Of a stretch of 64,000 nucleotides of DNA, positions 1-7,721 are shown piece after piece. A program made the translations under genes and the position numbers. The notes under the pieces are model-generated. The model was given only the letters and a program-made list of their open reading frames with translations, ran no database searches and was not told the DNA's origin. The stretch is from UBA2279 sp034399355 (GTDB taxonomy: Bacteria > Actinomycetota > Coriobacteriia > Anaerosomatales > Anaerosomataceae). Within the stretch, counting starts at the first letter, position 1, and each line of letters opens with the position of its first letter. The stretch lies in contig JAXMMT010000009.1 of assembly GCA_034399355.1 (NCBI GenBank), positions 207,523-271,522 of the forward strand. The letters run 5' to 3'.

Positions 1-779
1 AGCTCGACATCCGGAAGCCGGTGTTGGGCCCGCTCAATCCTCTCGGTAAGCGCGCGCTCCTGCGTTTCCCACTTTCTGCCGAACAACTCGGGGTCGTCCT
101 CGAAAGCACGCCGCCGCCGCATGATCTCGACGCGCGCCTGCGCGTCAGCAATGCCCTCGACGTCGACACATAACCCGAAGCGGTCGAGAAGCTGTGGACG
201 GATCTCGCCCTCTTCCGGGTTCATCGTTCCCACCAGGATGAACCTGGCGGGGTGTTGGAAGCGAACACCCTCACGCTCGACGACATTCACCCCGCTGGCA
301 GCGGCGTCCAGAAGCGTGTCGACGAGATGATCATCGAGCAGGTTTACTTCGTCCACATAGAGGATGCCCCGGTTCGCCTCGGCCAGCAGACCAGGCTCGT
401 AGCGGCGTTCTCCCTGCTTGAGAGCATGTTCGAGGTCGAGCGTACCGACCACGCGGTCTTCAGTGGCCGAGACGGGCAGATCAACCAGGTGGGGCTTACG
501 ACGGCCGCATGTATGCTGGCCCTCGGTCGCCATACATGAGGAGCACCACCTTCGTGAGTCTTCAGGGTCGCAACCATAGGCGCACCCGTCGATGACGTCG
601 AACTCGGGCAGAATGTTCGCCATGGCACGGACGGCTGTCGATTTGGCGGTCCCTTTTTGGCCCCTTACGAGCACGCCGCCGACACGAGGATCAACCGCAT
701 TGAGCAACAGCGCAGTCTTCAGCGCGTCCTGGCCGACTATGGCCGAGAACGGGAAGCTACGCCAGTCAACCCGTGACAT
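1..779 (-). CDS. Magnesium/cobalt chelatase ATPase subunit (ChlI/BchI type), partial
   Basis: AAA+ ATPase of the metal-chelatase type that drives Mg or Co insertion into tetrapyrroles. The first 259 codons are visible; the C-terminus lies off the left edge. The start ATG is at 779 (MSRVDWRSFPFSAIVGQDAL). A Walker A-like GQKGTAKS is at about residues 40-47. The Walker B stretch GILYVDEVNLLDDH is followed by the family's TMNPEEGEIRPQLLDRFG segment. Between them is a cysteine-rich insertion (C66, C70, C79, C82, C91) that may bind metal; similar cysteines are known, from memory, in actinobacterial ChlI/ChlD-like proteins. Cobalamin genes at 32-35 kb make a cobalt role possible. Whether a ChlD domain is fused downstream cannot be seen. 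Confidence 0.88.
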   Translation of the reverse strand, partial: MSRVDWRSFPFSAIVGQDALKTALLLNAVDPRVGGVLVRGQKGTAKSTAVRAMANILPEFDVIDGCAYGCDPEDSRRWCSSCMATEGQHTCGRRKPHLVDLPVSATEDRVVGTLDLEHALKQGERRYEPGLLAEANRGILYVDEVNLLDDHLVDTLLDAAASGVNVVEREGVRFQHPARFILVGTMNPEEGEIRPQLLDRFGLCVDVEGIADAQARVEIMRRRRAFEDDPELFGRKWETQERALTERIERAQHRLPDVE

Positions 780-857
780 CAGGACCCCTCCGAAAAACAC
801 GACGACCCTACTACACTATATGGTAGCCGGGCCGCTCGTGTCAGCAACATTTTGGGG

Positions 858-1598
858 TCATACGGACTTCCATTGGAAGCTACCGCATTCGGCAGGGCTG
901 CTCGTCTCCGCCTTCGGACACGTGTTCCCATAGATGCATTCATTGCATGTGTAGTCCCCGAAATCCAACTCACCCGGCTCGTATCCGAACGGCGCGGTCT
1001 CGACCACCGGGAGCTCCTCGGTCAACGCTACCACCGGCTCAGTCTCGACCAGTGTTTCTGTTGCCTCCTGCTCAGCGACGACTGGCGCGACGCTCAGGTT
1101 GTCGTCTTCAGAAAGCACAGCGCTCGCTTCAATCGGCTCGCACACGTCCTCTTCGAGCGCCTCCCCCACGTCCGGGACGGCTTCCGCTTCCTCCACTTCG
1201 ACCTGTTCCACATTCGCCAATGGCCACTCGGTCGTTGTCAGCTCTGGGACGGGGAGCTCGCCCTCGGACTCGAGGGGGGTGACAACGGGTGCTTCCCACA
1301 CGCCAGCAGTCGGCTCCTCGAGTATGGCCGCGTCCGTTTCGGTCATCGCCGCGGGAGGTTCGTCGATGGGTTCCGGGATAGCCTCGGCGACTCCGGGGGG
1401 AACGGCGAGTCGCGGGACGAGGAGAACGGGCATGGCGGCGTCGATGTCGCAGACGAACACATCTCGGGCATCGCTGCCCCCCGCGGCGATCAGCCCGGGA
1501 AGGGCGGTCATCGCGTCCTCTCGCGTCAGGAACGAATTCACCGAGAGCAACCGCAAAGAACCGTCGCTCCGGTCGCGATCGACCAGGAAGAACGCCAT
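858..1598 (-). CDS. Hypothetical acidic protein with C-terminal cysteine motif
   Basis: 246 aa that I do not recognise. The N-terminus (MAFFLVDRDRSDGSLRLLSV) looks like a compact folded domain of about 55 residues. It is followed by about 150 residues rich in Glu, Val, Pro and Ala, probably a disordered linker. A short tail carries CNECIYGNTC and a later Cys (Cx2Cx4C...C), a plausible metal or Fe-S site. The start ATG at 1598 has AAGGTGG just upstream. It is transcribed toward the chelatase gene with a gap of 78 bp. No signal peptide or membrane segment is evident. Function unknown. Confidence 0.75.
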   Translation of the reverse strand: MAFFLVDRDRSDGSLRLLSVNSFLTREDAMTALPGLIAAGGSDARDVFVCDIDAAMPVLLVPRLAVPPGVAEAIPEPIDEPPAAMTETDAAILEEPTAGVWEAPVVTPLESEGELPVPELTTTEWPLANVEQVEVEEAEAVPDVGEALEEDVCEPIEASAVLSEDDNLSVAPVVAEQEATETLVETEPVVALTEELPVVETAPFGYEPGELDFGDYTCNECIYGNTCPKAETSSPAECGSFQWKSV

Positions 1599-1757
1599 TT
1601 CGCATCCACCTTCACACTCGAGCAGACGATTAGAACGTCAATCAAATCAACATAACCACATGCTACGAGCCGTCACCGTGACGGGCAACACATGCCTCAC
1701 ACGAAGAGTCCGTGCTAGCATTGTATCTGACGGACACCTCCGACGACGGGCACGTAC

Positions 1758-3455
1758 ATGCTCGCGGGTACCCCGCTCAATGACGGCGACTTCGTCACCG
1801 TCGACATCGAGACCACCGGTTGCAGACCCGGTACCAACGACATCATCGAGATTGGTGCCGTGCGCATCCGTTCGGGCGTCATCGTCGCAAGGTTCGGTGA
1901 ACTTGTACGGCCTACCGAGCCCATACCCCCCTCTATCAAACATCTCACGGGCATCGACGAAGACATGGTCGCCGATGCCGACGAGATCACGAGTGTCATG
2001 CGTCGCTTCCGCGAGTTTGTGGGCGAGTCGGTACTCATTGCTCACAACCACAGGTTCGACCTTGGCTTCCTCGATTACGAAGCCGAACGAGCCTGGGGCC
2101 ATCCTTTCCCGCGCCCGGTACTCGACACGCTCATTCTCGCCCGGCGACTACACCCGGAGCTAGAGCGACACAACCTGCGCGCCCTCGCCCAGACCTACCA
2201 GGTCGACACCGTTCCAGACCACCGCGCTACCACCGACGCAATGGCGACGGCTGAAGTATGGTGCCTCATGCTCGCCGAGCTCGCCAAGCGCGAAATCACC
2301 ACCGCCGGAGACGTGGCACGTTTCTGCGGGCTTGCTCGGCAGGGAGATCTCGCTCGCAAGTTGGTACTCGCCACGAACCTCCCCGACGCTCCCGGCGTCT
2401 ATGTCATGCGCGACGCCGAGGGTGCAGTGTTGCATGTTGGACGCGCAAAGAGTCTGCGAACACGGGTGCGCAGCTACTTCTACGCACCCGTCGACAAGAC
2501 TTCCAACCATCCCGCAGTCCTCACTACCAGCGTCAGCCACGTTGTGTGCGCTTCCCAGCTCGACGCACAACTGCTGGAGAGCCGACTGGTTCTTCGCTAT
2601 CACCCGCGTCTCGACCGCGACCACGAGCGTGGACGCAGCGTCGTCTACGTGCACGCGGACATCACCTCGCGTTTCCCTCGCCTTCGCGTCACCAACCGCC
2701 GCTATGCGACAGGCACCAACATTGGTCCTCTCACGAACCTGTGGGCCGCGGAAACACTCGTAGAGGCGCTGCGCGCGCACTATGGCTTGCGGCGCTGCAT
2801 TCGCCGCCTTGACGACGCCGGTCGCTCACGCGCCTGTCCGCGACGTACCGATGGATCATGTCCCCATCCGTGCGATGGTGGAATCACCGCCGAGAACCAC
2901 CGTGATCGCATTGACGCCGCCCTGGAAGCCTTCGACGGTCAGGCCGACCGCTTCCGCACATCCCTCCAGGGGCTGCGCGAGTCAGCGGCAGCTGACCAAC
3001 GGTATGAAGATGCGATCGCATACCGTGATGCCCTGCGCGCCGTCGATCGGACGATGTCCGCACTCAAGATAGTGCGCGAGGCAGCAACCACACGCGGCCT
3101 CGTCATCATGGAGGGCGACGAACGCACACTCGTCTTGCACCTCGTGCGCCATGGCTATCTCGCGCACACGCTGCGCGTGCCCAAAGAGGAGCTCGGCACC
3201 GACGCATGGGAGGCCAGGCTCCTTCGTGCGGTGCGCCGAGCCCACGGTGGCTCCGCTGCCGATCCCGCCCGTGACACTCTGACCCCGCGACAACTCCGCG
3301 ACATATTCCTCATACACACCTACCGCGAGCAGAACGCGCCCCCAGAGGTACGTTTCAACGGTGACCCCGACGACCTCACACGCCGGGTCATTCTGGCTGC
3401 CCGTCGCTTCATGCGCGTTCCGCACACCCGTCACGCAGACGTTTTAGGCGGCTGA
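1758..3455 (+). CDS. DEDDh exonuclease / GIY-YIG (UvrC N-terminal-like) fusion protein
   Basis: 565 aa. Residues about 10-170 are a DnaQ/epsilon-type 3'-5' exonuclease, with FVTVDIETTG giving the D16/E18 pair, HNHRFDLGFLDYE the next Asp, and HRATTDAMATA the His/Asp. Residues about 205-300 are a GIY-YIG nuclease related to the UvrC N-terminal half (PGVYVMRDAEGAVLHVGRAK). A Cys-rich stretch follows, then a UVR-like helix (YEDAIAYRDALRAV). The same architecture is known in actinobacteria (M. tuberculosis Rv2191 type), where its role in repair is presumed rather than proven. The gene overlaps the 3' end of convergent nfo by 47 bp. It sits beside nfo and dinB, a repair neighbourhood. Confidence 0.9.
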   Translation: MLAGTPLNDGDFVTVDIETTGCRPGTNDIIEIGAVRIRSGVIVARFGELVRPTEPIPPSIKHLTGIDEDMVADADEITSVMRRFREFVGESVLIAHNHRFDLGFLDYEAERAWGHPFPRPVLDTLILARRLHPELERHNLRALAQTYQVDTVPDHRATTDAMATAEVWCLMLAELAKREITTAGDVARFCGLARQGDLARKLVLATNLPDAPGVYVMRDAEGAVLHVGRAKSLRTRVRSYFYAPVDKTSNHPAVLTTSVSHVVCASQLDAQLLESRLVLRYHPRLDRDHERGRSVVYVHADITSRFPRLRVTNRRYATGTNIGPLTNLWAAETLVEALRAHYGLRRCIRRLDDAGRSRACPRRTDGSCPHPCDGGITAENHRDRIDAALEAFDGQADRFRTSLQGLRESAAADQRYEDAIAYRDALRAVDRTMSALKIVREAATTRGLVIMEGDERTLVLHLVRHGYLAHTLRVPKEELGTDAWEARLLRAVRRAHGGSAADPARDTLTPRQLRDIFLIHTYREQNAPPEVRFNGDPDDLTRRVILAARRFMRVPHTRHADVLGG

Positions 3456-4275
3456 TGTTCTCTCTGTCCTTGTCCGGCACATCACCGGGCATCTCTGTGA
3501 TCGCCGCAATGCCACGGAGTCTTGGCTCACACAGCATGCCAGCAAACCCGTCGTAGCCGATGGTACCGTCGCCGATCCACGCATGGCGATCCCGTCGCGA
3601 ACCGCTCGGGAACATGCAGTCGTTCGCATGCACCGCGCAGATAGCATCCGCACCACAGCAGGCGTCGAACGCATCGACCAGCGATGCCCATCCCTCGGCG
3701 GATGAGAGATTGTACCCCGCCGCATGTGCGTGACAGCTGTCGATGCATACACCCACGCGCGGCCGGAAATGGTCTGGCAGCGCGTGCAGAACCGCGCCGA
3801 TCTCCTCCGGACTGTTTCCGAAGGTGGTTCCGGCCCCTGCGGTGTTCTCAAGTAGTAGGCGTGGCGCAGTCGGTCCGGCCGAGGACAACGCGTGCGCTAT
3901 GGCCGTGGCTACGCGTTCGGCGGTCTCATCGATGCCCGTACCGCCGTTGGTGCCGATATGCGTGATCACCGCATCGACACCGAGCAGCGTGGCACGCTCC
4001 AACTCGTCTCCCAGCGCGGTGATTGACTTGTGTCGCAATGAGGAATCCGTTGTGCCGAGGTTGATCAGATAAGCGGTGTGGGTGAACACCGGGTTGATGC
4101 CGAGCACGTCTCGCGTAGCCCGGAACATCTCCGCAACAGCAACGTCGAAGGCGCGCGCCTGCCACTGACGGGGGCTCTTCGCGAAGATCTGAACACACTC
4201 GGCGCCGACATCACGCGCGTACTCGAGCGCTTGCGGGTATCCGCCGGCAACACCAACGTGAGCACCTATCAGCAT
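3409..4275 (-). CDS. nfo: Deoxyribonuclease IV (endonuclease IV, AP endonuclease)
   Basis: 288 aa, the normal length of the family. It cleaves 5' of abasic sites in base excision repair. The sequence opens MLIGAHVGVAGGYPQALEYA, typical of the TIM-barrel Nfo fold. Metal-ligand regions are visible as FTHTAYLINLG, LLLENTAGAG, CIDSCHAHAAGY and HANDC/HAWIGDG. The start ATG at 4275 is divergent from dinB (80 bp between starts). The end overlaps the exonuclease/GIY-YIG gene tail to tail. Confidence 0.95.
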   Translation of the reverse strand: MLIGAHVGVAGGYPQALEYARDVGAECVQIFAKSPRQWQARAFDVAVAEMFRATRDVLGINPVFTHTAYLINLGTTDSSLRHKSITALGDELERATLLGVDAVITHIGTNGGTGIDETAERVATAIAHALSSAGPTAPRLLLENTAGAGTTFGNSPEEIGAVLHALPDHFRPRVGVCIDSCHAHAAGYNLSSAEGWASLVDAFDACCGADAICAVHANDCMFPSGSRRDRHAWIGDGTIGYDGFAGMLCEPRLRGIAAITEMPGDVPDKDRENISRLKRLRDGCAERA

Positions 4276-4355
4276 GTGCGGCCCTTTCTACGGGTACTGT
4301 GAGGAGTGTAGCGGTCATGTGACGACCAGGACCACCCAACCCTAGACGAGGACGT

Positions 4356-5573
4356 ATGGGTTCCACCGCGAACACTGGTTGGCTGGGACGCGCGATCATG
4401 CATCTGGACATGGACGCGTTCTTCGCAGCCGTCGAACAGCTCGACCACCCCGAATGGCGCGGGAGACCCGTTATCGTCGGCGGATCCCCTGACGGCCGCG
4501 GAGTCGTCTCGACGGCGAGCTACGAAGCTCGTGCTTATGGGGTTCGCTCGGCGATGCCGGCTGCGATCGCAGTCCGGCTCTGCCCCGACGCGATTTGGGC
4601 TCACCCGCGTTTCGCACGCTATGAGGAGATTTCCCGTGCTGTGCGAGACATCATGCGAGACACCACACCGTGCGTCCAACCGACCTCGATTGACGAAGCC
4701 TACCTGGACGTCACTCCCGGGGAGCACGGACGCGATCCTGTGGTCGTGGCCCGAGAGATACAGGCACGTGTGTGCGAGCTGGGTGTGACGTGCTCGGTTG
4801 GATTGGCAGCTGGCAAAACCATCGCGAAGATTGCTTCTGACGTCCACAAGCCCCTCGGCCTCACAGTTGTGAGTCCCGGTGAGGAAGCGGCTTTCCTCGC
4901 GCCACTCCCCGTGAGTGTTCTTCCAGGCGTCGGACGCGCGACCTCCGAACGTCTGCGCGCTGTTGGCCTACACACATTGGGCGAACTCGCAGCCCTCGAC
5001 GAACGTTCGGCCGCCCAACTGCTTGGCTCGTACGGAATCGACCTCGTGCTTCGCGCCCGTGGTATCGACCCCACACCAGTCGCCGCTGAAACCGGGCGGA
5101 AGTCCGTCTCGGCGGAACACACCTTCAGGAGCGATATCCGTACGCGAGACGAGGCCAACACCGAGCTGCGACGCCTGGTCGAGCGGGTAGCGCGGCGCTT
5201 GCGACGACACGGTCTTGCTGGACGCACATTCACAGTGAAGCTGCGCTACGCCGACTTCAGCACGCGGACCGTCAGCCGAACGGTCTCGGTACCGTCAGAC
5301 ATCGAAGCTGACATCTTGCCGGTGGCAACCGCACTACTTTCTGAGGTCTGGACGCCCGGAGCTGGCCTCCGGCTCCTCGGATTCGGCGTCAGTGGCTTCT
5401 GCCGGCCCGCGACGCAGCTCGATCTCCTGGATGGTGAGAAGTCGGCGGAGCGCCGGAAGGACCGTGCACTGGCCGAGGGGCTCGACCGCATCAGAGAGCG
5501 TTTTGGCGATGACGCACTCGGATTCGGGGTAGGAGGTCTAAGGAGAGCGGAGGAGAACGACAGTGCGGACTAA
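4356..5573 (+). CDS. dinB: DNA polymerase IV (Y-family translesion polymerase)
   Basis: 405 aa. Catalytic palm motifs are present: MHLDMDAFFAAVEQ (first Asp), YEARAYGVRSAMP, SIDEAYLDVT (Asp/Glu pair), then GLAAGKTIAKIASD. A helix-hairpin-helix thumb (LPGVGRATSERLRAVGL) and a little-finger domain with FRSDIRTRD follow. The start ATG at 4356 has GAGGACG upstream. No GAAC-N4-GTTC box is seen in the 80-bp divergent promoter, so LexA control is not obvious here. The stop codon overlaps the start of the following lipoprotein gene. Confidence 0.95.
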   Translation: MGSTANTGWLGRAIMHLDMDAFFAAVEQLDHPEWRGRPVIVGGSPDGRGVVSTASYEARAYGVRSAMPAAIAVRLCPDAIWAHPRFARYEEISRAVRDIMRDTTPCVQPTSIDEAYLDVTPGEHGRDPVVVAREIQARVCELGVTCSVGLAAGKTIAKIASDVHKPLGLTVVSPGEEAAFLAPLPVSVLPGVGRATSERLRAVGLHTLGELAALDERSAAQLLGSYGIDLVLRARGIDPTPVAAETGRKSVSAEHTFRSDIRTRDEANTELRRLVERVARRLRRHGLAGRTFTVKLRYADFSTRTVSRTVSVPSDIEADILPVATALLSEVWTPGAGLRLLGFGVSGFCRPATQLDLLDGEKSAERRKDRALAEGLDRIRERFGDDALGFGVGGLRRAEENDSAD

Positions 5574-6003
5574 AGTGGTAGGTGTGCTTCTTGGAGCTGT
5601 TCTTGTGTGCGCGTCTGTGACGGGCTGCTCGACGGAGTCTGAGCTTGTCGACGAGCCTGCCGTCGCGGAGACGACTGATCGATCACCGGGAACCACAAGT
5701 ACTGTGTCATTCAATGTCGGGCTAAGCGATCTTCCTGACAGCAGGTCCCGCGCTGTTGGCGTTCTTGGTTACACCGAGCTCGAGGGGGGTTTCTGGGCTC
5801 TCTATGACACCGAGCCGGGAGACATACCGGAAGGGACGCCCGTCGTTGCGGTCATCGCGAATATGGGCGAACTGGACATCTCGGCGTGTTCGCTTGAAGA
5901 CAAACTCGTGGTGGCCGAGGGCGTGATGAGCGATGGGGCATCCGCCCGCATGGCCGAACCCGAGATCATCGTTGACGACATCTACGAGGTTCCCGACCAG
6001 TGA
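5563..6003 (+). CDS. Hypothetical lipoprotein
   Basis: 146 aa starting at GTG 5563, which overlaps the last codons of dinB; GGAGGAGAACGACA precedes it. The N-terminus (MRTKVVGVLLGAVLVCASVTGC) is a classic lipoprotein signal peptide with lipobox VTGC, predicting lipidation at Cys22 and an extracytoplasmic protein of about 125 residues. The mature part is acidic, beginning with a Thr/Ser/Glu-rich linker. I recognise no domain. The overlap with dinB implies cotranscription, but no functional link is evident. It ends at 6003, one base before the stop of the convergent 50-codon ORF. Confidence 0.8.
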   Translation: MRTKVVGVLLGAVLVCASVTGCSTESELVDEPAVAETTDRSPGTTSTVSFNVGLSDLPDSRSRAVGVLGYTELEGGFWALYDTEPGDIPEGTPVVAVIANMGELDISACSLEDKLVVAEGVMSDGASARMAEPEIIVDDIYEVPDQ

Positions 6004-6156
6004 TCATACTTCCGTGAGGAGCTCTGTCCAGAACTCTTCTTCCGGTGCTCGTCCGCACGAGTGAGTCTTCGAACATGACACGCGTTCAGTGAGCAGGTCG
6101 AGCAACTGTCCGACCTTGTGAGGATTGAACTGTTTGATAGCATGGTTCCGACCCAT
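6004..6156 (-). CDS. Small LexA-box-controlled ORF (50 aa), unknown function
   Basis: An ATG at 6156 opens 50 codons ending in TGA at 6004-6006, directly abutting the convergent lipoprotein stop at 6003. The product begins MGRNHAIKQFNPHKVGQLLD and contains two Cys (CSKTHSC) and a Glu/Leu-rich amphipathic tail ending LLTEV. The ORF lies about 65 nt downstream of the predicted start of a strong promoter whose spacer holds a perfect LexA-type palindrome (6228-6256). The ribosome site is weak (GAAAGA, about 9 nt upstream), which lowers confidence. A small SOS-induced inhibitor or regulator is a guess from context only. Confidence 0.5.
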   Translation of the reverse strand: MGRNHAIKQFNPHKVGQLLDLLTERVSCSKTHSCGRAPEEEFWTELLTEV

Positions 6157-6227
6157 GGGAAACGGTCTTTCAGGGATAAGAGGCCGGACGCGGAAGGAGC
6201 ATTCAGGGGTCCACGTCCGACGTCACC

Positions 6228-6256
6228 AGTATAGCGAACACACGTTCGGTATACAA
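6228..6256 (-). promoter_or_regulatory. Promoter with embedded SOS (LexA) box
   Basis: On the minus strand TTGTAT (6251-6256) and TATACT (6228-6233) are separated by exactly 17 bp. The palindrome CGAACACACGTTCG (6235-6248 on the plus strand) fills most of that spacer. It matches the Gram-positive/actinobacterial LexA consensus CGAAC-N4-GTTCG. LexA bound here would occlude RNA polymerase. The predicted start is near 6221, reading toward the 50-aa ORF at 6156-6004. Confidence 0.75.
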
Positions 6257-6327
6257 GAGTACCTTAACACCGGGGATTGCCCTTACCTTACTGTCCCATC
6301 TCTCATGGTTGGCGCGCGGTGCAACGG

Positions 6328-6335
6328 TCTTTCCA
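6328..6335. repeat. IS target-site duplication, left copy
   Basis: The octamer TCTTTCCA lies directly outside the left end of the IS256-family element and recurs at 7710-7717 directly outside the right end. Eight to nine bp duplications are the norm for IS256. Confidence 0.85.
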
Positions 6336-6383
6336 GGCTGTGTCCCGAAAGTTCTGTAAATTGCCCTCCGGGCTGGCTCCAGT

Positions 6384-7601
6384 CTAACTCACGGCGATCA
6401 GCTTGGTCACATCCTTTCGCTCGGCTTCGAGCTGCTCTCTAAGCGCGTCCATGTCGAGGAAGCGTCGGTTGGTCATCCACTCCTCACTGGTCTCGACACA
6501 CATCGCGCTGACGAGCCGCAGACAGGACTCCTCGTTGGGGAAGATGCGCACGACGCGGGTCCTTCGTTTGATCTCCTGGTTGAAGCGCTCGAGCGCGTTA
6601 TTGGTGCGCAGGAACAGCCTGTGGCCGGCCGGGAAGTGTAGAACCGTCAGACACTCCTCGCACTGCTCGTCGATGGCCTCGGCGATTCGTGGGTGTGTCT
6701 CGCGCCACTCGTCGGCGACTCGGGACGCGGTGTCGAGCGCTGCGGGCAGTGTGGTGGCGGCCCAGATCTCCTTGAGATCGGCGGTGAGTCGTACCCGGTG
6801 CTTGTAGGCGACCTTCTTGATCTGATCGCGGTTGAAGTGGACCTGGCATCTCTGCCAGCTCGCTCCCTGGAAGTGCCGTGCGATCGCGGCCTTGAGTCCG
6901 GGGTGCGCGTCCGAGGTCACGAGCACGACGCCGGAGAGTCCCCGGGTCTTGAGGTCGGCGAATAGCTCATAGTAGGTCGCTTCGCTCTCCGTGTCGGCGC
7001 AGCTCACGGCCACGATCTCTCTGAACCCGTCGTCCCGCACGCCGTAAGCGACGAGCACGCCCTGGCTCACGACGCGACCGCCGCGACGTACCTTCTCGTA
7101 ACGGGCGTCGACGAAGAGGTAGGGCCAGGCGTGCCCGTTAAGCGAGCGGCTCCGCCATGCGGAGAGCTCGGCGTCGAGCCGGCCGCAGAGCGCGGAGACG
7201 GTCGACTTGCTAAACGTCGTGCCACAGAGCTCCTCGGTGATGCGGGCGACCTTGCGGGTCGAGACACCGACCACGTACATCTCCATGAGCGCGAGCACGA
7301 GCGCCTTCTCCGTGCGCTGGTAGCGGGCGAACAGCTTGCTTGAGAACGTGCCGTCTCGATCCTGGGGCACCATCAGCACAAGAGTGCCCACCCGGGTGGT
7401 GAGCATCCGCGGCTTGTGACCGTTGCGCTGCCCCGTGCGCCCATCCGTGCGCTCGTGACGGTTTGCGCCCACGTGCTCGGTCATCTCCGCTTCGAGGATG
7501 TCTTGCAGCGCGGACCGCACGATCTCGCGTAAGAGATCCGGCGCGTCGGTCAGTACCTCTTGCGCTGAAGCGAGCGGGGTCGTAGCGTTTCTCTTGGTCA
7601 T
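6384..7601 (-). CDS. IS256-family transposase
   Basis: 405 aa DDE transposase. The start chosen is ATG 7601 (MTKRNATTPLASAQEVL), preceded by GGAGGAGACG, rather than the longer reading from 7667 that would begin near the inverted repeat. The N-terminal region DLLREIVRSALQDILEAEMTEHVGA and the GQRNGHKPR segment are characteristic. Catalytic residues are seen in LFVDARYEKVR (Asp), VTSDAHPGLKAA (Asp) and NALERFNQEIKRRTRVVRIFPN (Glu). The reading frame is uninterrupted, so the element may be active. Confidence 0.95.
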   Translation of the reverse strand: MTKRNATTPLASAQEVLTDAPDLLREIVRSALQDILEAEMTEHVGANRHERTDGRTGQRNGHKPRMLTTRVGTLVLMVPQDRDGTFSSKLFARYQRTEKALVLALMEMYVVGVSTRKVARITEELCGTTFSKSTVSALCGRLDAELSAWRSRSLNGHAWPYLFVDARYEKVRRGGRVVSQGVLVAYGVRDDGFREIVAVSCADTESEATYYELFADLKTRGLSGVVLVTSDAHPGLKAAIARHFQGASWQRCQVHFNRDQIKKVAYKHRVRLTADLKEIWAATTLPAALDTASRVADEWRETHPRIAEAIDEQCEECLTVLHFPAGHRLFLRTNNALERFNQEIKRRTRVVRIFPNEESCLRLVSAMCVETSEEWMTNRRFLDMDALREQLEAERKDVTKLIAVS

Positions 7602-7684
7602 CGTCTCCTCCTTGGTAGTCGGCCTCGAACACCAACCATCATGGAGGGCGGTGGCCACCCTCGTCATCTCAGGCGGCCATGCTA

Positions 7685-7709
7685 CTTACAGAAGATTCCG
7701 GACACGACC
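7685..7709. repeat. IS256-family right inverted repeat
   Basis: This 25-bp end pairs with the left end at 6336-6360 (19 of 25 identical). It is immediately followed by the target duplication TCTTTCCA at 7710-7717. Confidence 0.8.
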
Positions 7710-7721
7710 TCTTTCCAACCG

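Larger units (their letters stand above)
6336..7709 (-). mobile_element. IS256-family insertion sequence (complete, 1374 bp)
   Basis: The element is bounded by 25-bp imperfect inverted repeats at 6336-6360 and 7685-7709 (19 of 25 positions match; both read GG..GTGTCC.GAA..TTCTGTAA inward). It is flanked by the direct duplication TCTTTCCA at 6328-6335 and 7710-7717. It encodes one intact transposase on the minus strand. Intact ends and a perfect duplication suggest a recent insertion. The right end lies 12 bp from the feoB stop codon (7722-7724). Confidence 0.9.

Noticed and set aside
1099..2163. Plus-strand Ser/Thr-rich frame of 354 codons
   Set aside because: Overlaps the acidic hypothetical gene on the minus strand and the exonuclease fusion in another frame. 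Composition is a shadow artefact.
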